Below, in pieces: positions 46,173 to 57,785 of a stretch of DNA of 64,000 bases. Made by a program: the position numbers and the translations under genes. The notes beneath the pieces were generated by a model. That model was not told the DNA's origin. It ran no database searches and saw only the letters and a list, made by a program, of their open reading frames with translations. This DNA is from Trifolium pratense (lineage: Eukaryota; Streptophyta; Magnoliopsida; Fabales; Fabaceae), in NCBI RefSeq assembly GCF_020283565.1, contig NC_060063.1, positions 20,092,720 through 20,156,719 on the forward strand. Reading direction: 5' to 3'. The first letter of the stretch is position 1. Each line of letters starts with the position of its first letter.

Positions 46173-47345
46173 TGATCAGTGCATTTTGGCACATATTTTC
46201 TAGTATTATAATTTAGCATATTAGTAGTCTTTCTACAATAATATCGAGTTTTTATTATGTTTCTAAGTTTTGGGTCACAATTGAGCCTTAATGAATTTAT
46301 TTGACCAATTTTCGTATTAAATGACATATTGATCCTTCTCAGTCCGCAGGTCATAACTTGAGCTACGAGTATCGGATTGAGGTGTGCGAATATGCGTTGG
46401 AAAGACAAGAGAAAGAGCTACAACTTTCATGTTAAGGCCAGAACCCAGTTCGGAGCGCAACACAGTCAAATATTTACGTTTATGTTCCAGACTTTATGAA
46501 AATAATGTAATTTCGGGTCAAACTTATGTTTTTCGACCCGTAGCTTTTTAAGCCCAATTTTCTATGAGTACTTAAGCAAAAACACATCTAGGGTTTGACA
46601 ATTCTGATTTCACGCAAAAAAATAGAAAAGAAAGGCTGCTACATTCTCATGGAGAACTAGCAACCCTAGGTTGATCCATTGGTATACGGGAACATCGTTC
46701 ATGACTTCTTGAGGTTCAATTCTTAATAGTAATTCAGTTTATTTATTTATTGTCTTCTCTTATCAATTCATGCTCTTTATTTATTTATGAAACTCGAATA
46801 TAGTGATGCTTAATCTCTATTTTGAGTTATATATTGTGAGACTTTTCGGATTGATTCATCGCTTGTATGACTAGTTCGAATAGGAATTGATATAGGTTTT
46901 TTTCGCGCTTAGCAAAAAAGGGTTGGTCGAAATCTGTCATGATACAAACCGTGTTCTAAGTGACGCTTGTTCACTACTCATGGTTAGTTGAACACATTCT
47001 TTGCTTAATCGAATGAATTCGTATAAACTGTTTATCGCTTGTATAATCGGTCTTATAAACCAACCAAGGCATGAATATATAAACAATATTTTATGTGAAC
47101 CGAGGATAGAATCATAACGAAGTTTTCCTAAAACCAATGGATTGATCGTCTTTTTATCAATTGAATTTCTAATACTACTCTTTCGATCTAAACAAACCCA
47201 AAACCCCATATTTAATTGTGTTATTCATTGTTCTTATTTTTACTAATTATTAAATTAGAGGTCCTTGTGAGACGACCAAGGTTAACTACCTTGTTACTAC
47301 TTTTCTTAATTAAAACTTATTTTGATCGCGAAACGACAGTGATCA
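46173..47345 (+). repeat. Athila-like 5' LTR (1173 bp)
   Basis: It runs TGATCAGTGCATTTTGGC to ACGACAGTGATCA; the termini TGATCA are shared and palindromic. The minus-strand ORFs it contains are duplicated in the 3' LTR and look accidental. Confidence 0.95.
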
Positions 47346-47348
47346 AAT

Positions 47349-47366
47349 TGGCGCCGTTGCCGGGGA
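47349..47366 (+). promoter_or_regulatory. Athila-like primer binding site
   Basis: TGGCGCCGTTGCCGGGGA, three bases after the LTR, matches the 3' end complement of an aspartate tRNA as used by Athila/TAT elements. Confidence 0.85.
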
Positions 47367-47793
47367 CCTCTGATTAGGATTAGTAAAATTGAGAACTAAC
47401 TAACATTATTAACACTTTTTATTTTGTGAGTTTTTGTTGTGTTTCAGGTTCTTACGTTGAATTTTGCAGTGAAGCTGAAAAATAATAAATTTTCGGTTGA
47501 TATCTCAGATTGATCCGAAATTTGGTCCATAAATCCGAAAAAAATCAAGGAACAAAACTTTCGTATCTTCGATACGAAAATTGAGGCTGAAATTGCGAAA
47601 TTCCTTCGTTTAGACCACTTTTTAGTTTTTTTGAATTTTCCATATATTTAAAAAAATCCAAAAAAATTATATATAGATTTGTTTTATTTTTAGAGATTTT
47701 AGGTGGTATTTTTATTTTTTTTAGATTTTATTTGACTCAATTTTTTATTTTTCTCTTCATTTCATTTAGACAAAAAAAAAACCTATAAAAAAA

Positions 47794-48939
47794 ATGGAAG
47801 ATTCATTGGACCAGTTGACTTATATAATTAATTGCTTGGATGCAAGAAAACAACAAACATGCTATCAAAATCATATTCCAACTGTGATGTGTAATATTTG
47901 TTCTTCGAGTTTTCATATTAGTGATGCATGTCCTATATTGTTAGATACTGCTCTTTGTGGTGAGACCCAATTTGTAGGTAATTTTCAAGGACAATACTAT
48001 CAAGAACAAAATTCATATCTTGAAGAACAGCCTATTTGGTCACATCCACAGTTTCAGCAAATTGATTCATTGGTAGTTGAACCACAACCTAGTTTGGAAG
48101 AAATGATAATGCAGATGGCTGAAAATAATAAGAGAATGGCTGAAGATCATTTGCAATTTCTTCAACATATGCAAGTTATGAAAGTCCAAACTGATCAAGT
48201 TGAACAAATAATCTCCACCGTCCATCGAATTCAAGAGGACAAGATGTCTCATGTTGATGTACAACCTGCTGCACTATTAGAGGTAATGCAATGTGATACA
48301 AGTCTTGATGAAACTCCAAGTGAGCCCATTGAAACAATACTTGCTTCCGTTGATGAACACAAAATAAGCAACATAAATTCAAGTGAATGCATGGAAGAGA
48401 TTACACCACAAAATTTATTGAAATCTGATTTAGATGAATTATATACTTCTCTTGAAGTAGATAAATCTTTTGAAATTTTTGCTTGTGAATGTGGTGTTTG
48501 TAATATTTGTCATGAGATCAATGCAGCTATTTTAGGTGAAGACATTTTGATTCCGGCAACCAGTTGTGCAGAAATCCCAACAAATTCAATAACTCTTGAA
48601 GTTAACACAAAAAGTGTGGATTTTAGTCGGAAGCAACCATTGTCTATAGCAAAAAGATTGTTGGTGGAACCTCTGATTAAGCCGCACAACAAGCAACCAT
48701 CCTTCATCATTTGTGCATCTCTTCCACCCAATTTATCTGACTCACAAGCTAAATGTGGATTTTCTGATATTCATGCTTTTGTTATTGCAGGTCCACCATA
48801 TACATTGGCTATTCCTCCTAAGCCACCAGATTTTTTACTAAAGGGCAAGTCCACTTGCCACTTGCTTCTTCCTGTTACGTGTATTCGTAGTGTGGAACGA
48901 CCTCCTCCAAAACCACCAGACATGAAAGCTACACCTTAG
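47794..48939 (+). CDS. Athila-like gag-derived protein, 381 aa, intact
   Basis: The only ORF of the non-autonomous element; it begins at the first ATG after an A-rich leader about 430 bases past the PBS. A CCHC zinc knuckle fits CNICSSSFHISDAC (residues 33-46, CX2CX4HX4C), resembling the C-terminal gag of Athila elements. Next comes a Q/Y-rich segment and SLEEMIMQMAENNKRMAED (about 100-118), a likely coiled coil also found in Athila gag. A second cysteine group (CECGVCNICHE) sits near residue 230. The tail is proline-rich (IPPKPPDFL, PPPKPPDM). No capsid domain or protease is present. The open frame in such a young element suggests either selection or simply too little time to decay. Confidence 0.6.
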   Translation: MEDSLDQLTYIINCLDARKQQTCYQNHIPTVMCNICSSSFHISDACPILLDTALCGETQFVGNFQGQYYQEQNSYLEEQPIWSHPQFQQIDSLVVEPQPSLEEMIMQMAENNKRMAEDHLQFLQHMQVMKVQTDQVEQIISTVHRIQEDKMSHVDVQPAALLEVMQCDTSLDETPSEPIETILASVDEHKISNINSSECMEEITPQNLLKSDLDELYTSLEVDKSFEIFACECGVCNICHEINAAILGEDILIPATSCAEIPTNSITLEVNTKSVDFSRKQPLSIAKRLLVEPLIKPHNKQPSFIICASLPPNLSDSQAKCGFSDIHAFVIAGPPYTLAIPPKPPDFLLKGKSTCHLLLPVTCIRSVERPPPKPPDMKATP

Positions 48940-49966
48940 CCCTCGGGTGTGTTCCTTCCTTTTCTTTATGCTTATTGTTATACATTGCGGACAATGTCTG
49001 TTTTAAGTGTGGGGGGGGCATTCATTTATTTTATTTTCCTGTCAATTAAAAAAAAAATATAATAATAATAAATAAATAAATTTAGCATGCATGCAATTTT
49101 TATGAGTAGTTACATGTTTTAGGACTAGAGCAATATAGCTGTAGGATTGGTGAAATTTTTTGAAATTCTCGTTTTCATGCTTGATATGATGATCTTTGCA
49201 CCTTAATGCACAACTGCTGAAAAACTTGCAAACTTAGTAGTGGCATGATAAATCTTTAAAATACACAGTCATCAGCTAAGTTGTCTGAGTATAGAATACG
49301 ATAAAGAGGTATGATTAGGACTAAGTTTGGGGGAAAACTGAATTACTTGATTGTAGGATCATGGCTAGATTAAATGATGGGATACTACACAGAAAAAAAA
49401 AATAAAAAAATAAAATAAAAATAGAATAAGTTCCTGTGCCCGAAACTGGAGGAACAATAATGAATATGTTGAGTTCCTGTGCCTAAAACTGGAGGAACAA
49501 ATGCTGTGTAGGGTGCTCTATTCGGAGTAACAGGTTGGACTCATTACAAGTGAGATCCCGTCAGGTGAAAAGGTAGAGTAGCACCTAAAGCATAACTAAA
49601 ATGAACTTAAGTGGTATCCCTGCGTATAAAAATCAAAAAGCCTGTGAGAACAAGAAAAGAATAGCTTCCCCTCAAGCTGAAATCTAAACTCAAACTCTGA
49701 GTTGTAGGAAAGAAAAGGTAGCTTAGTATCCTGACTGTGTATTTTCGAGAAGGATCATGTCATGACTCTGGTTGAAAAGTAATAGGCAGTACACACACGC
49801 AGGGTTGTCGTTGACAGCTGATATACAAGAGTTATGTCAATCTTTGAAATACAGTCCACAGTTGGAAAGCTTGAATCCTAGAATTTGTTGATTGCTTGTG
49901 ATGATTGTAGCATGCTTTGTTCTAGAGTTTTGCTCAGGAGAGCAAAAGAATAAGTGTGGGGGAATT
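48940..49966 (+). other. Athila-like 3' non-coding region and PPT
   Basis: It opens with ACATTGCGGACAATGT and AAGTGTGGGGGGGGC (about 48984-49019), the characteristic post-coding block of Athila/TAT elements. A roughly 28-bp unit GTTCCTGTGCC..AAACTGGAGGAAC occurs twice (about 49431-49456 and 49472-49498). It ends with the PPT AAGTGTGGGGGAATT at 49952-49966. No ORF. Confidence 0.7.
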
Positions 49967-51139
49967 TGATCAGTGCATTTTGGCACATATTTTCTAGTAT
50001 TATAATTTAGCATATTAGTAGTCTTTCTACAATAATATCGAGTTTTTATTATGTTTCTAAGTTTTGGGTCACAATTGAGCCTTAATGAATTTATTTGACC
50101 AATTTTCGTATTAAATGACATATTGATCCTTCTCAGTCCGCAGGTCATAACTTGAGCTACGAGTATCGGATTGAGGTGTGCGAATATGCGTTGGAAAGAC
50201 AAGAGAAAGAGCTACAACTTTCATGTTAAGGCCAGAACCCAGTTCGGAGCGCAACACAGTCAAATATTTACGTTTATGTTCCAGACTTTATGAAAATAAT
50301 GTAATTTCGGGTCAAACTTATGTTTTTCGACCCGTAGCTTTTTAAGCCCAATTTTCTATGAGTACTTAAGCAAAAACACATCTAGGGTTTGACAATTCTG
50401 ATTTCACGCAAAAAAATAGAAAAGAAAGGCTGCTACATTCTCATGGAGAACTAGCAACCCTAGGTTGATCCATTGGTATACGGGAACATCGTTCATGACT
50501 TCTTGAGGTTCAATTCTTAATAGTAATTCAGTTTATTTATTTATTGTCTTCTCTTATCAATTCATGCTCTTTATTTATTTATGAAACTCGAATATAGTGA
50601 TGCTTAATCTCTATTTTGAGTTATATATTGTGAGACTTTTCGGATTGATTCATCGCTTGTATGACTAGTTCGAATAGGAATTGATATAGGTTTTTTTCGC
50701 GCTTAGCAAAAAAGGGTTGGTCGAAATCTGTCATGATACAAACCGTGTTCTAAGTGACGCTTGTTCACTACTCATGGTTAGTTGAACACATTCTTTGCTT
50801 AATCGAATGAATTCGTATAAACTGTTTATCGCTTGTATAATCGGTCTTATAAACCAACCAAGGCATGAATATATAAACAATATTTTATGTGAACCGAGGA
50901 TAGAATCATAACGAAGTTTTCCTAAAACCAATGGATTGATCGTCTTTTTATCAATTGAATTTCTAATACTACTCTTTCGATCTAAACAAACCCAAAACCC
51001 CATATTTAATTGTGTTATTCATTGTTCTTATTTTTACTAATTATTAAATTAGAGGTCCTTGTGAGACGACCAAGGTTAACTACCTTGTTACTACTTTTCT
51101 TAATTAAAACTTATTTTGATCGCGAAACGACAGTGATCA
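49967..51139 (+). repeat. Athila-like 3' LTR (1173 bp)
   Basis: It appears identical to the 5' LTR on reading and is followed by the CTCAC target duplication. Confidence 0.95.
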
Positions 51140-51144
51140 CTCAC

Positions 51145-53616
51145 CGGGAGCTCGCTAGCTTTTGCTAAGCGAGGGAGCCAGACAAGAAATTTGTTTTGTT
51201 GATGTCTTGTTCTGAGTTGATTGAATGTGAGTATGAATTATTGCTATGCAACGTTCATTTTTCTTGTGTTGTTTTGATTTCCTAACTTTGAAAAGTGAGG
51301 GAAGTATAGGTTACTTGAATGCTTGCATGAATTTGTGTTAGTGTTTAGGTATCGTGGGTTGGGTTTTGCCCTGTATGCGACATGCGTGTAAACGATGTCG
51401 ATACTAGTTTCTTCTTTTGGGAAGAATGTGTTTAGAGACGATAGAACCGTTAGGTGTGAGCACCGGAAGTTCTAGTGAAAGAGTACGAGTGAGTTTGAGA
51501 TAAGTGGGGGAGAAGGTTATATCCCTCTGAGATGTGTCGAACGTGAGAAGATGAGATGAGTAGAGATGTTCTTGAAGCGGAATATTCAGGAATTGACGAC
51601 GTTGTTCGAAGTGGAATGAATGGGCGCAACAAGTTGTGAGAAACTACTAGAAGAGAAGTTGTCGGACCAAGTGTTTCGTCGTGGGGCGTTAGTGAGATTG
51701 GTTAAGTGAGATGAAGAGTATTCGGAACGGTTGGAGACCGTGTGTTGCACTAAAAGTATGAAGGCGTCATTTTGTGGACCAAGGTTGAAGTGCCTGTCTG
51801 ATCGGAAGGAGTCGAATATGAAGAAGAGGGAGTGATTAAGATTCTTGAGGAGGTGATGATTTTTGAAGTAAGTTGTCATCCAAGTGGATCGGATGTTGTA
51901 GCGGATTCTTGAGTAAGAAGTTTTACGTGAGTCGTGCATTTGGTAGTAGGTTGAATTGGTTGAACAATTTGGAGTTCTAAGTCTAGTGTGTGAAGTAATT
52001 TTCATAAGAGATGTGAAGATTAGTGAACCGTTGGTGTTCATTAATCGATGAAGGGAAGTAGGCTTTAAAGTAGATGAGAATGGAATTGAGAAATATCATA
52101 ATAGGATTGGTATGTCTGTTGAATCGTTGGAAGTAAGGATTGTATGAGTAGTCGAGTTTATTCGAAGATGGAAGTAGGATAACAATCCGAAAGATTTTGT
52201 GAGAGGCTTGCCGAAGAAAGGGTAATTGGATTTGGATAATGACAGGGCAATTTGTGTCGAAGTTGAATGAGATCCTAGAAGTGGAGATGAAGCTAAATGA
52301 GAGGTATCATTTTTGAATAATGAAGAATAAGAAAGTTCGCCGTTGGAGAACGTGTTGAGAATGAGTAGTAGGAGGTCATGTTGGAAGTGACTTGTGTTAG
52401 GTGAGAGTTTGCGAAAAGGATTACCGCACATGTGAGTAGATGTTGTGTTTGAGCACATATAGTAAGGGGTTGAAGGTGATGCCTAAAGTAAGCGTCAGAG
52501 AGCATTTGGTAGTGCCCACAAGATAAGAGTGAGTAAGTATTTGCTAAGGAAATTTGGATTTATGGAATAGGAAAGTCGGTGGAGACTAGTGTTGTTAGAT
52601 GCATCGTGGATGTTGATGTAGTATGGTCGTAATCGGTGACAAATTAGATCGTATGACGAGTATTTGGAGCTTTGTGGATTTAATTCAAGAGTTGATATTG
52701 GGAAGGCCTTGTACCTTATATTAGAATTTAATGGATAGAATTAGGTCGTAAGTGAATAAGAAACCGATGAGTGAATAAACGGAGAAGATTATGCTTGTTG
52801 CAATGCAAGATGATGAGGAACATTGATAGATGGATTATGGGCGAATTGAAGATGTCGTTTGGAATCAACGAGATAGAGGTTATGATTGTTTGGAGAACCA
52901 ATTTTAGGCGGTAGCCTAATTTTGAAGTAGCAAATTGCTAAGGGATTAAGGAGAAGTGGTATTGGAAAATGTTTGCGTTAAGGAATGCAAATATTGGTTG
53001 AGAGATTACTTGGGAACAGAGTAGTCGTATTGGATTCGACTCAATGTGAGAAAAGGAATTTGACGGTTAGAGACGGTAGTTTTTAGCATGTGTCAATGAA
53101 GTTTGAGAATGTTGGTCATCAAGTGATTGTTGGAATTGAATTATCGAGTGATATGTTGGAATAAGATTCGAATATGAATAAGTGATGTAACACGGTTAAG
53201 TGATTCATGAGGGAATCAAAGGTTTATGAGAATTATGGAGTTGTGGAAGTATTCCACGGAAGTATCTTTCGGAGGGTTCGATTGTTTGTACCTGTTTTGG
53301 GGTAGAGTTGTGAGTACTGTAGAATGTGAGTCTGTGGATGTTTCGTGCGAAGTTGACGTTTTAGCGGTTTGATAAGAATGGTTTATGCCGATATCATGAT
53401 TGTTGACTATCTATCGACAAATTGAGGAACTGGCCGTCCTTGATCTCTTGTTGATAAATGGACAAAAATTGTGTTGGATGGGATAAACTAATTTTGTCAT
53501 ACTTGGTAATGTGTAGTGTTTTGAGCGTTTCGTTGGAGGGTCGGATACAGGAGTTATCCGGAGTTGTTTTAGTCGCGTAATTTTCGAGGGCGAAAATCTT
53601 TTAAGTAGGGGAGAGT
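51145..53616 (+). other. Tekay-like internal region, right part, non-coding
   Basis: 2.5 kb of degraded sequence with no ORF showing RT, RNase H, integrase or chromodomain motifs. Purine-rich composition makes long minus-strand frames (51586-52041, 52096-52458) that I regard as spurious. The last 50 bases carry TTCGAGGGCGAAAATC and the PPT AAGTAGGGGAGAGT (53603-53616), which identify the Tekay/Del type. Confidence 0.6.
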
Positions 53617-55837
53617 TGTAACGACCCAAATTTATTATTCACTATTTAAGTGTTTAATTATTTGGTGATGTGGTTTTTAAGTAAGATAGTAACTTTATGT
53701 TATTTATCGAGAGTTTTAGTTAACGCGCGAGTTAGTGAGAGTTAACGCGAGTTGGGCCAAGCGATTGGGCTTGAGGCCCAATGGGCCTTAGCATGTGAGG
53801 GGCGCCCATATAGGGCAAGGGAGAGAGAGAAAGCTCATATTTTTCTCTTTGTCTTGGAGCTTAGAGAGAAGGAAGAGCATGGGTGAGCTAGGGCAAGAGC
53901 TTGGAGGAGAGATTCGAGGAGCAATTGTCGAGCTTTCGTCGGATTAAGGTAAGAGAGTAGATTTCATATTCGTGGGTGACTCGAGGAAGGGGAGAATGTC
54001 GATTTCTCCTCACCCGAACTTCCTCCACCCCATTTTCGTTTTAGATTGGAATGGATTTTCTTGATGAAAATCGTTCCTAAGGTTCTTGATATGTTTAACA
54101 TGCTTGTAACATGATTAATGAACGGAAATAATGGTAAAAACGAGTTGTATGAAAGATTAAACTCAAGAACTTAGTGTTCTTGAGTGTTTTGATGAAGAAG
54201 TGTTTAATCTCTACTTTTTCGATGTTTATGATGTAGATCTGAGGAATGAACTGTCCTTTTGTGTTTAGATGTGCTTGTTATGCTTGAATATGAACTTATT
54301 TGGGGTTTATAACATGAAAAATGGGATTTTTGGGTGAATTGGTGTGGAAAACGCAGGTTTTGAACTGTCCTGACAGGAGGCGTTCGCTAGGCCTTCGCTT
54401 AGCGAACGTGTGGCGAACAGCTCGCCACAGCTTCGCTACAGCTTCGCCACGAGCAGGTGATCCTCTGGTGAGCTTCGCTAAGCCTTCGCTAGGCCTTCGC
54501 TTAGCGAACAGCTTCGCTAAGCCTTCGCTATGCCTTCGCTTAGCGAACAACACTGTGACAGCAACTTTTTGATAATTGTTTTAAGTGCAATTAGGCACTT
54601 GTAACATGGATTTAAGGTATCCTAACATGCAATTAGGTGTTTATAACCATGATTAATTGTATTGTGATGATAGTTGTTGATTATATGTGTGGAATATAAT
54701 TGTTGTTGATTGTGTTGATGATGTTTGTTAAAATGTCAAAGAAGTATATTAAGGTGTTAATCAACTTAATAAAGAAGGATATTAGAGTATGTTATTCTAA
54801 TAAAGAAGTATATCGAATTATGTTATTCGATAAAGACGGATATTAAGGTATTGATTATCTTAATAAAGACGGACGTTGGATAGTGTTCCACGTTATTGTT
54901 GATGGGCTATATGCCAAAATTGTTGATGAATATATTCATGAGTTTTGAGTGCATGCATCATGAATATTTAGGGATATTGGCTTGTCCAATAAAGAAGGAT
55001 ATCAAACTATATTTGTTTGATAAAGAAGGATATCAGAGGTGAAATACCCTGATAAAGACGATGGTACCACATGCATTAGAGGTGTCTAGAGGACATAACA
55101 TGAATGTGAAGCATTAGATTGCATTAGGGATTATGTGTGCATTTTATAATAAATGATGTTTGACACATGGTAAATGTTGATTGTTAATCCGTATGTGAGG
55201 AGCAGAGTCCGTCATGACTATAAAATGAACAACGCAGGGTCCGTCATGACCATAATCTGAACAATGTATTTGTTGATGTTTTGGTATTGTCCGAGACGAC
55301 GTGAAACTATATGTTTGGTGTATTTTGTGAATGATTGATTAGGTGATAAATGAAGTATATGCATGATATATGAATATGCATGAATGATAGTGATGTATAT
55401 GTATAATGTATGATTATGCATGTTTTATGAAGAAGTGTTTAAGTACCCTTTACTTACACTTGTATATTTTGAGTATGTTATCTAACTCTCTTTTATGTGT
55501 TATGTGCTGGACCGTTGGGGGTCCAGATTTACAGGTTTTGTGGTATTCGATGTCGAGTCGTCGGTGAAGCTCTGCTCTGATTGTGACACGGGAAAGGGTT
55601 TTATATTGTATATAAAGTCTATTGTCTTGGTTGTTTTGTATAATCAATAAATACATTATTTGATTCAAAGATTTGTATAAACACTATTTTTACTAATTAA
55701 TTACATTGGTATTATTTTGATAGAGGAGTGTAATACTCGAACCGATATTCAATAAATTAAATGTGATTTTCCGTTGCGTATTTTGAAAAAGATTTTACTA
55801 AGGTAGAAATATATAAATAATGGGTTTGGGTGTTACA
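53617..55837 (+). repeat. Tekay-like 3' LTR (2221 bp)
   Basis: Same length as the 5' LTR. Differences seen: an A/G change in GAAGAAGT(A/G)TTTAAT, A/C in CTAGGC(A/C)TTCG, G/A in GCGAACA(G/A)CACTG and A/G in GATTGT(A/G)ACACG, about 0.2%. Confidence 0.95.
54739..55061 (+). other. Hairpin array, 3' LTR copy
   Basis: The same eight hairpins as at 44211-44533, offset by 10528 bases; for example TATTAAG starts at 54747. Confidence 0.8.
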
Positions 55838-55896
55838 ATATGTTTGAACATGAACGGAGGGATCTTGGTTGTTGAAGTTGAAGAAGAACCAGACAT
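55838..55896 (-). pseudogene. Copia A(-) env-like ORF, N-terminal piece
   Basis: Minus-strand ATG at 55896 starts MSGSSSTSTTKIPPFMFKHI and is cut off by the Gypsy LTR at 55837. The serine/threonine-rich start is typical of the env-like ORF of this family. The rest resumes near 43088 and runs to 41993. Upstream, about 56032-56021 on the minus strand, a TTTAAATAAA stretch and a CT/CA-rich leader resemble a plant promoter, about 340 bases after the RNase H stop. Confidence 0.5.
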
Positions 55897-56345
55897 GATG
55901 AAGTTTAGGTAAGGGTAGGAACTAATGTGAGAGAAAGAAGATTTTTGTTGGAGGTTTAGAGAGAAAAGAAAGTGTAGGTTGTGAAAGTGAAAAGTGTGCA
56001 AGTGTATTGTGTAAGTTTATTTAAATGCGTACAGTTAACACAAAAATGGCAAATTTGGGAAGTTACGCTTATTGACAAAAATTTGAATACTAAAAGTCAT
56101 CATTAACCACCCACTACCTGACACACGTAGACCACGTGCAGAAGTTTACTTGGTAACTGCTATTTTAATGGACAACTGTTCAACAACGAATACTAAACGT
56201 TTTCCACTTAAATAGTTCAGAGCCTCTAAGTTTTAAAATAAAGATCTATCAGAGTTAAGTATTTCAGAGCTTGTGTTTCAGATGTTCTGAACCATAAGTT
56301 CTGACATACATAACCTCTTACACTTTAATTGCCAAATAAAATTTT
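55897..56345 (-). promoter_or_regulatory. Spacer between RNase H and env-like ORF, possible internal promoter
   Basis: The spacer contains a TATA-like ATTTAAATAAAC (minus) followed by a C/A/T-rich leader with few G residues and the MSGSSS start codon about 130 bases further on. This layout suggests separate transcription of the env-like ORF, though no start site can be confirmed. Confidence 0.3.
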
Positions 56346-57785
56346 TCATTCAGAGATTGAAAACATGTTCAGATGTTTCTTTATAAAATCAAATCTTTCA
56401 ACAGGTAGGGCTTTAGTAAATATGTCAGCCCATTGATTTTCAGTATCAACAAACTTAATATCTATAATGCTTCTCTGAACATAATCTCTGATAAAATGAT
56501 GTTTAATTTCAATATGTTTGGCTCTAGAGTGTAGGATAGGATTTTTAGATAAATGAATGGCTGCAGTGTTATCACAATATAAAGGAATATTGTGACTGCT
56601 TACCTGATAATCTTCTAGCTGATATTTTAACCAAAGTAGTTGTGTGCAACACTTAGCTGCTGAAATGTATTCTGCTTCTGCTGTAGACAAAGCTATAGTA
56701 GTTTGTCTCTTACTAGCCCAGGAGATAAGGTTTTCACCAACAAATTGACAATTGCCACTTGTGGATTTTCTTTCAATTTTTTCTCCAGCATAGTCAGCAT
56801 CACAGAATCCATTTAGCACATAATCATTGGATTTCTTATAGAGAAGTCCAAGATTAGTTGTTCCTTTCAGATACCTAAAGATTCTCTTTACAGCAGTAAG
56901 ATGAGATTCTCTAGGATCTGACTGGAATCTTGCACATAAGCAAACACTGAATAAAATATCTGGCCTAGAGGCTGTCAGATAGAGTAAGGAACCAATCATA
57001 CCTCTGTAGACCTTTTGGTCTACTTTTCCTTCATCTTCTGTCTTGCTCATGTTGGTAGTTGAATGCATGGGAGTGTTCATTATCTTGCAATCATCTAGGT
57101 TGAACTTCTTCAGAAGTTCTTTGGTATATTTTGATTGATGAACATAAGTTCCTTCCTTCTTCTGATTAATTTGAATTCCAAGAAAGAACTTCAATTCTCC
57201 CATCATGCTCATTTCAAATTCATCCTGCATTATCTTAGAGAAATTCTTGCACAAGGAAGCATTAGTTGAACCAAAAATAATATCATCAACATAAATTTGA
57301 ATGATCAAAATATCTTCTTTGGTTGTTTTTCTAAAGAGTGTGCAGTCAACCTTCCCTTTCTCAAAACCCTTTTCAAGAAGGAAATTACTGAGTCTATCAT
57401 ACCAAGCTCTTGGAGCTTGTTTCAGACCATACAGTGATTTCTTCAATCTGAAAACATGTTCTGGGTTTGAGACATCTTCAAAACCAGGAGGTTGCTTAAC
57501 ATACACTTCTTCAGAAATAAAACCATTTAAGAAGGCACTTTTAACATCCATTTGATACAAGATTATTCCATGATTAACAGCATAAGATAGAAGTAACATG
57601 ATAGCCTCAAGTCTAGCTACTGGTGCAAAAGTTTCAGTATAGTCAATCCCCTCTTGCTGATTATAACCTTGTGCAACCAATCTAGCCTTGTTTCTTACCA
57701 CTTCAACTTGTTCATTCAGCTTGTTTTTGAATACCCATTTTGTTCCAATAATGTTCTTGTGTGAAGGTTTAGGCACTAGAGTCCA
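56346..57785 (-). pseudogene. Copia A(-) reverse transcriptase and RNase H
   Basis: An open 480-codon segment. [67 protein letters not shown] and the catalytic YVDDIIFGS are present and intact. RNase H: GYxDADYAG-type [28 protein letters not shown] and [15 protein letters not shown] are also intact, ending HLNMFSISE. Conserved residues suggest little decay. Translation from an ATG would need LTR sequence, because a B-like LTR inserted exactly before the tryptophan at 57785; the codons upstream (57836-57786) are LTR-derived. Integrase, protease and gag are absent here. Confidence 0.9.

Larger units (their letters stand above)
46173..51139 (+). mobile_element. Athila/TAT-like non-autonomous LTR element, 4967 bp
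   Basis: Two 1173-bp LTRs in which I saw no difference, flanked by CTCAC at 46168-46172 and 51140-51144, show a very recent insertion into the Tekay-like interior. The PBS TGGCGCCGTTGCCGGGG (aspartate-tRNA type), the GTGTGGGGG purine tracts and the ACATTGCGGACAATGT stretch place it with the Athila/TAT branch. The 2.6-kb interior holds one ORF of 381 codons and no protease, RT, RNase H or integrase. It must be moved in trans. Confidence 0.9.
43089..55837 (+). mobile_element. Tekay/Del-like Gypsy element, non-autonomous, with a nested Athila-like insertion
   Basis: Two 2221-bp LTRs (about four differences), a methionine-type PBS and a PPT define the element. The end of the internal region reads TTCGAGGGCGAAAATCTTTT then AAGTAGGGGAGAG, the usual Tekay/Del chromovirus ending. 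Without the nested element the interior is only about 3.3 kb and has no ORF with protease, RT or integrase motifs. It sits within the env-like ORF of Copia A. The flanks GAAGA (left) and ATATG (right) do not match, so either the target duplication was lost or a deletion accompanied insertion. Confidence 0.85.
38944..57785 (-). mobile_element. Copia A, reverse-strand copy, split by nested insertions
   Basis: Reading the minus strand from right to left: RT/RNase H (57785-56346), an env-like ORF interrupted by a Gypsy element (55896-55838, then 43088-41232), a non-coding tail with several purine tracts, the PPT, and the 3' LTR (40059-38944). The outer flank AACTC at 38939-38943 should be one half of the target duplication. 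The 5' half of pol, gag and the 5' LTR are displaced beyond the B-like insertion. The extra ORF after RNase H fits SIRE/Maximus-type elements. A same-family copy in the opposite direction starts at 60921. Confidence 0.85.

Noticed and set aside
48067..48731. Minus-strand ORFs within 47794-48939
   Set aside because: Shadows of the plus-strand 381-codon ORF.
51450..52505. Overlapping minus-strand ORFs up to 151 codons
   Set aside because: Purine-rich plus-strand sequence lacks minus-strand stops; no domain is recognisable.
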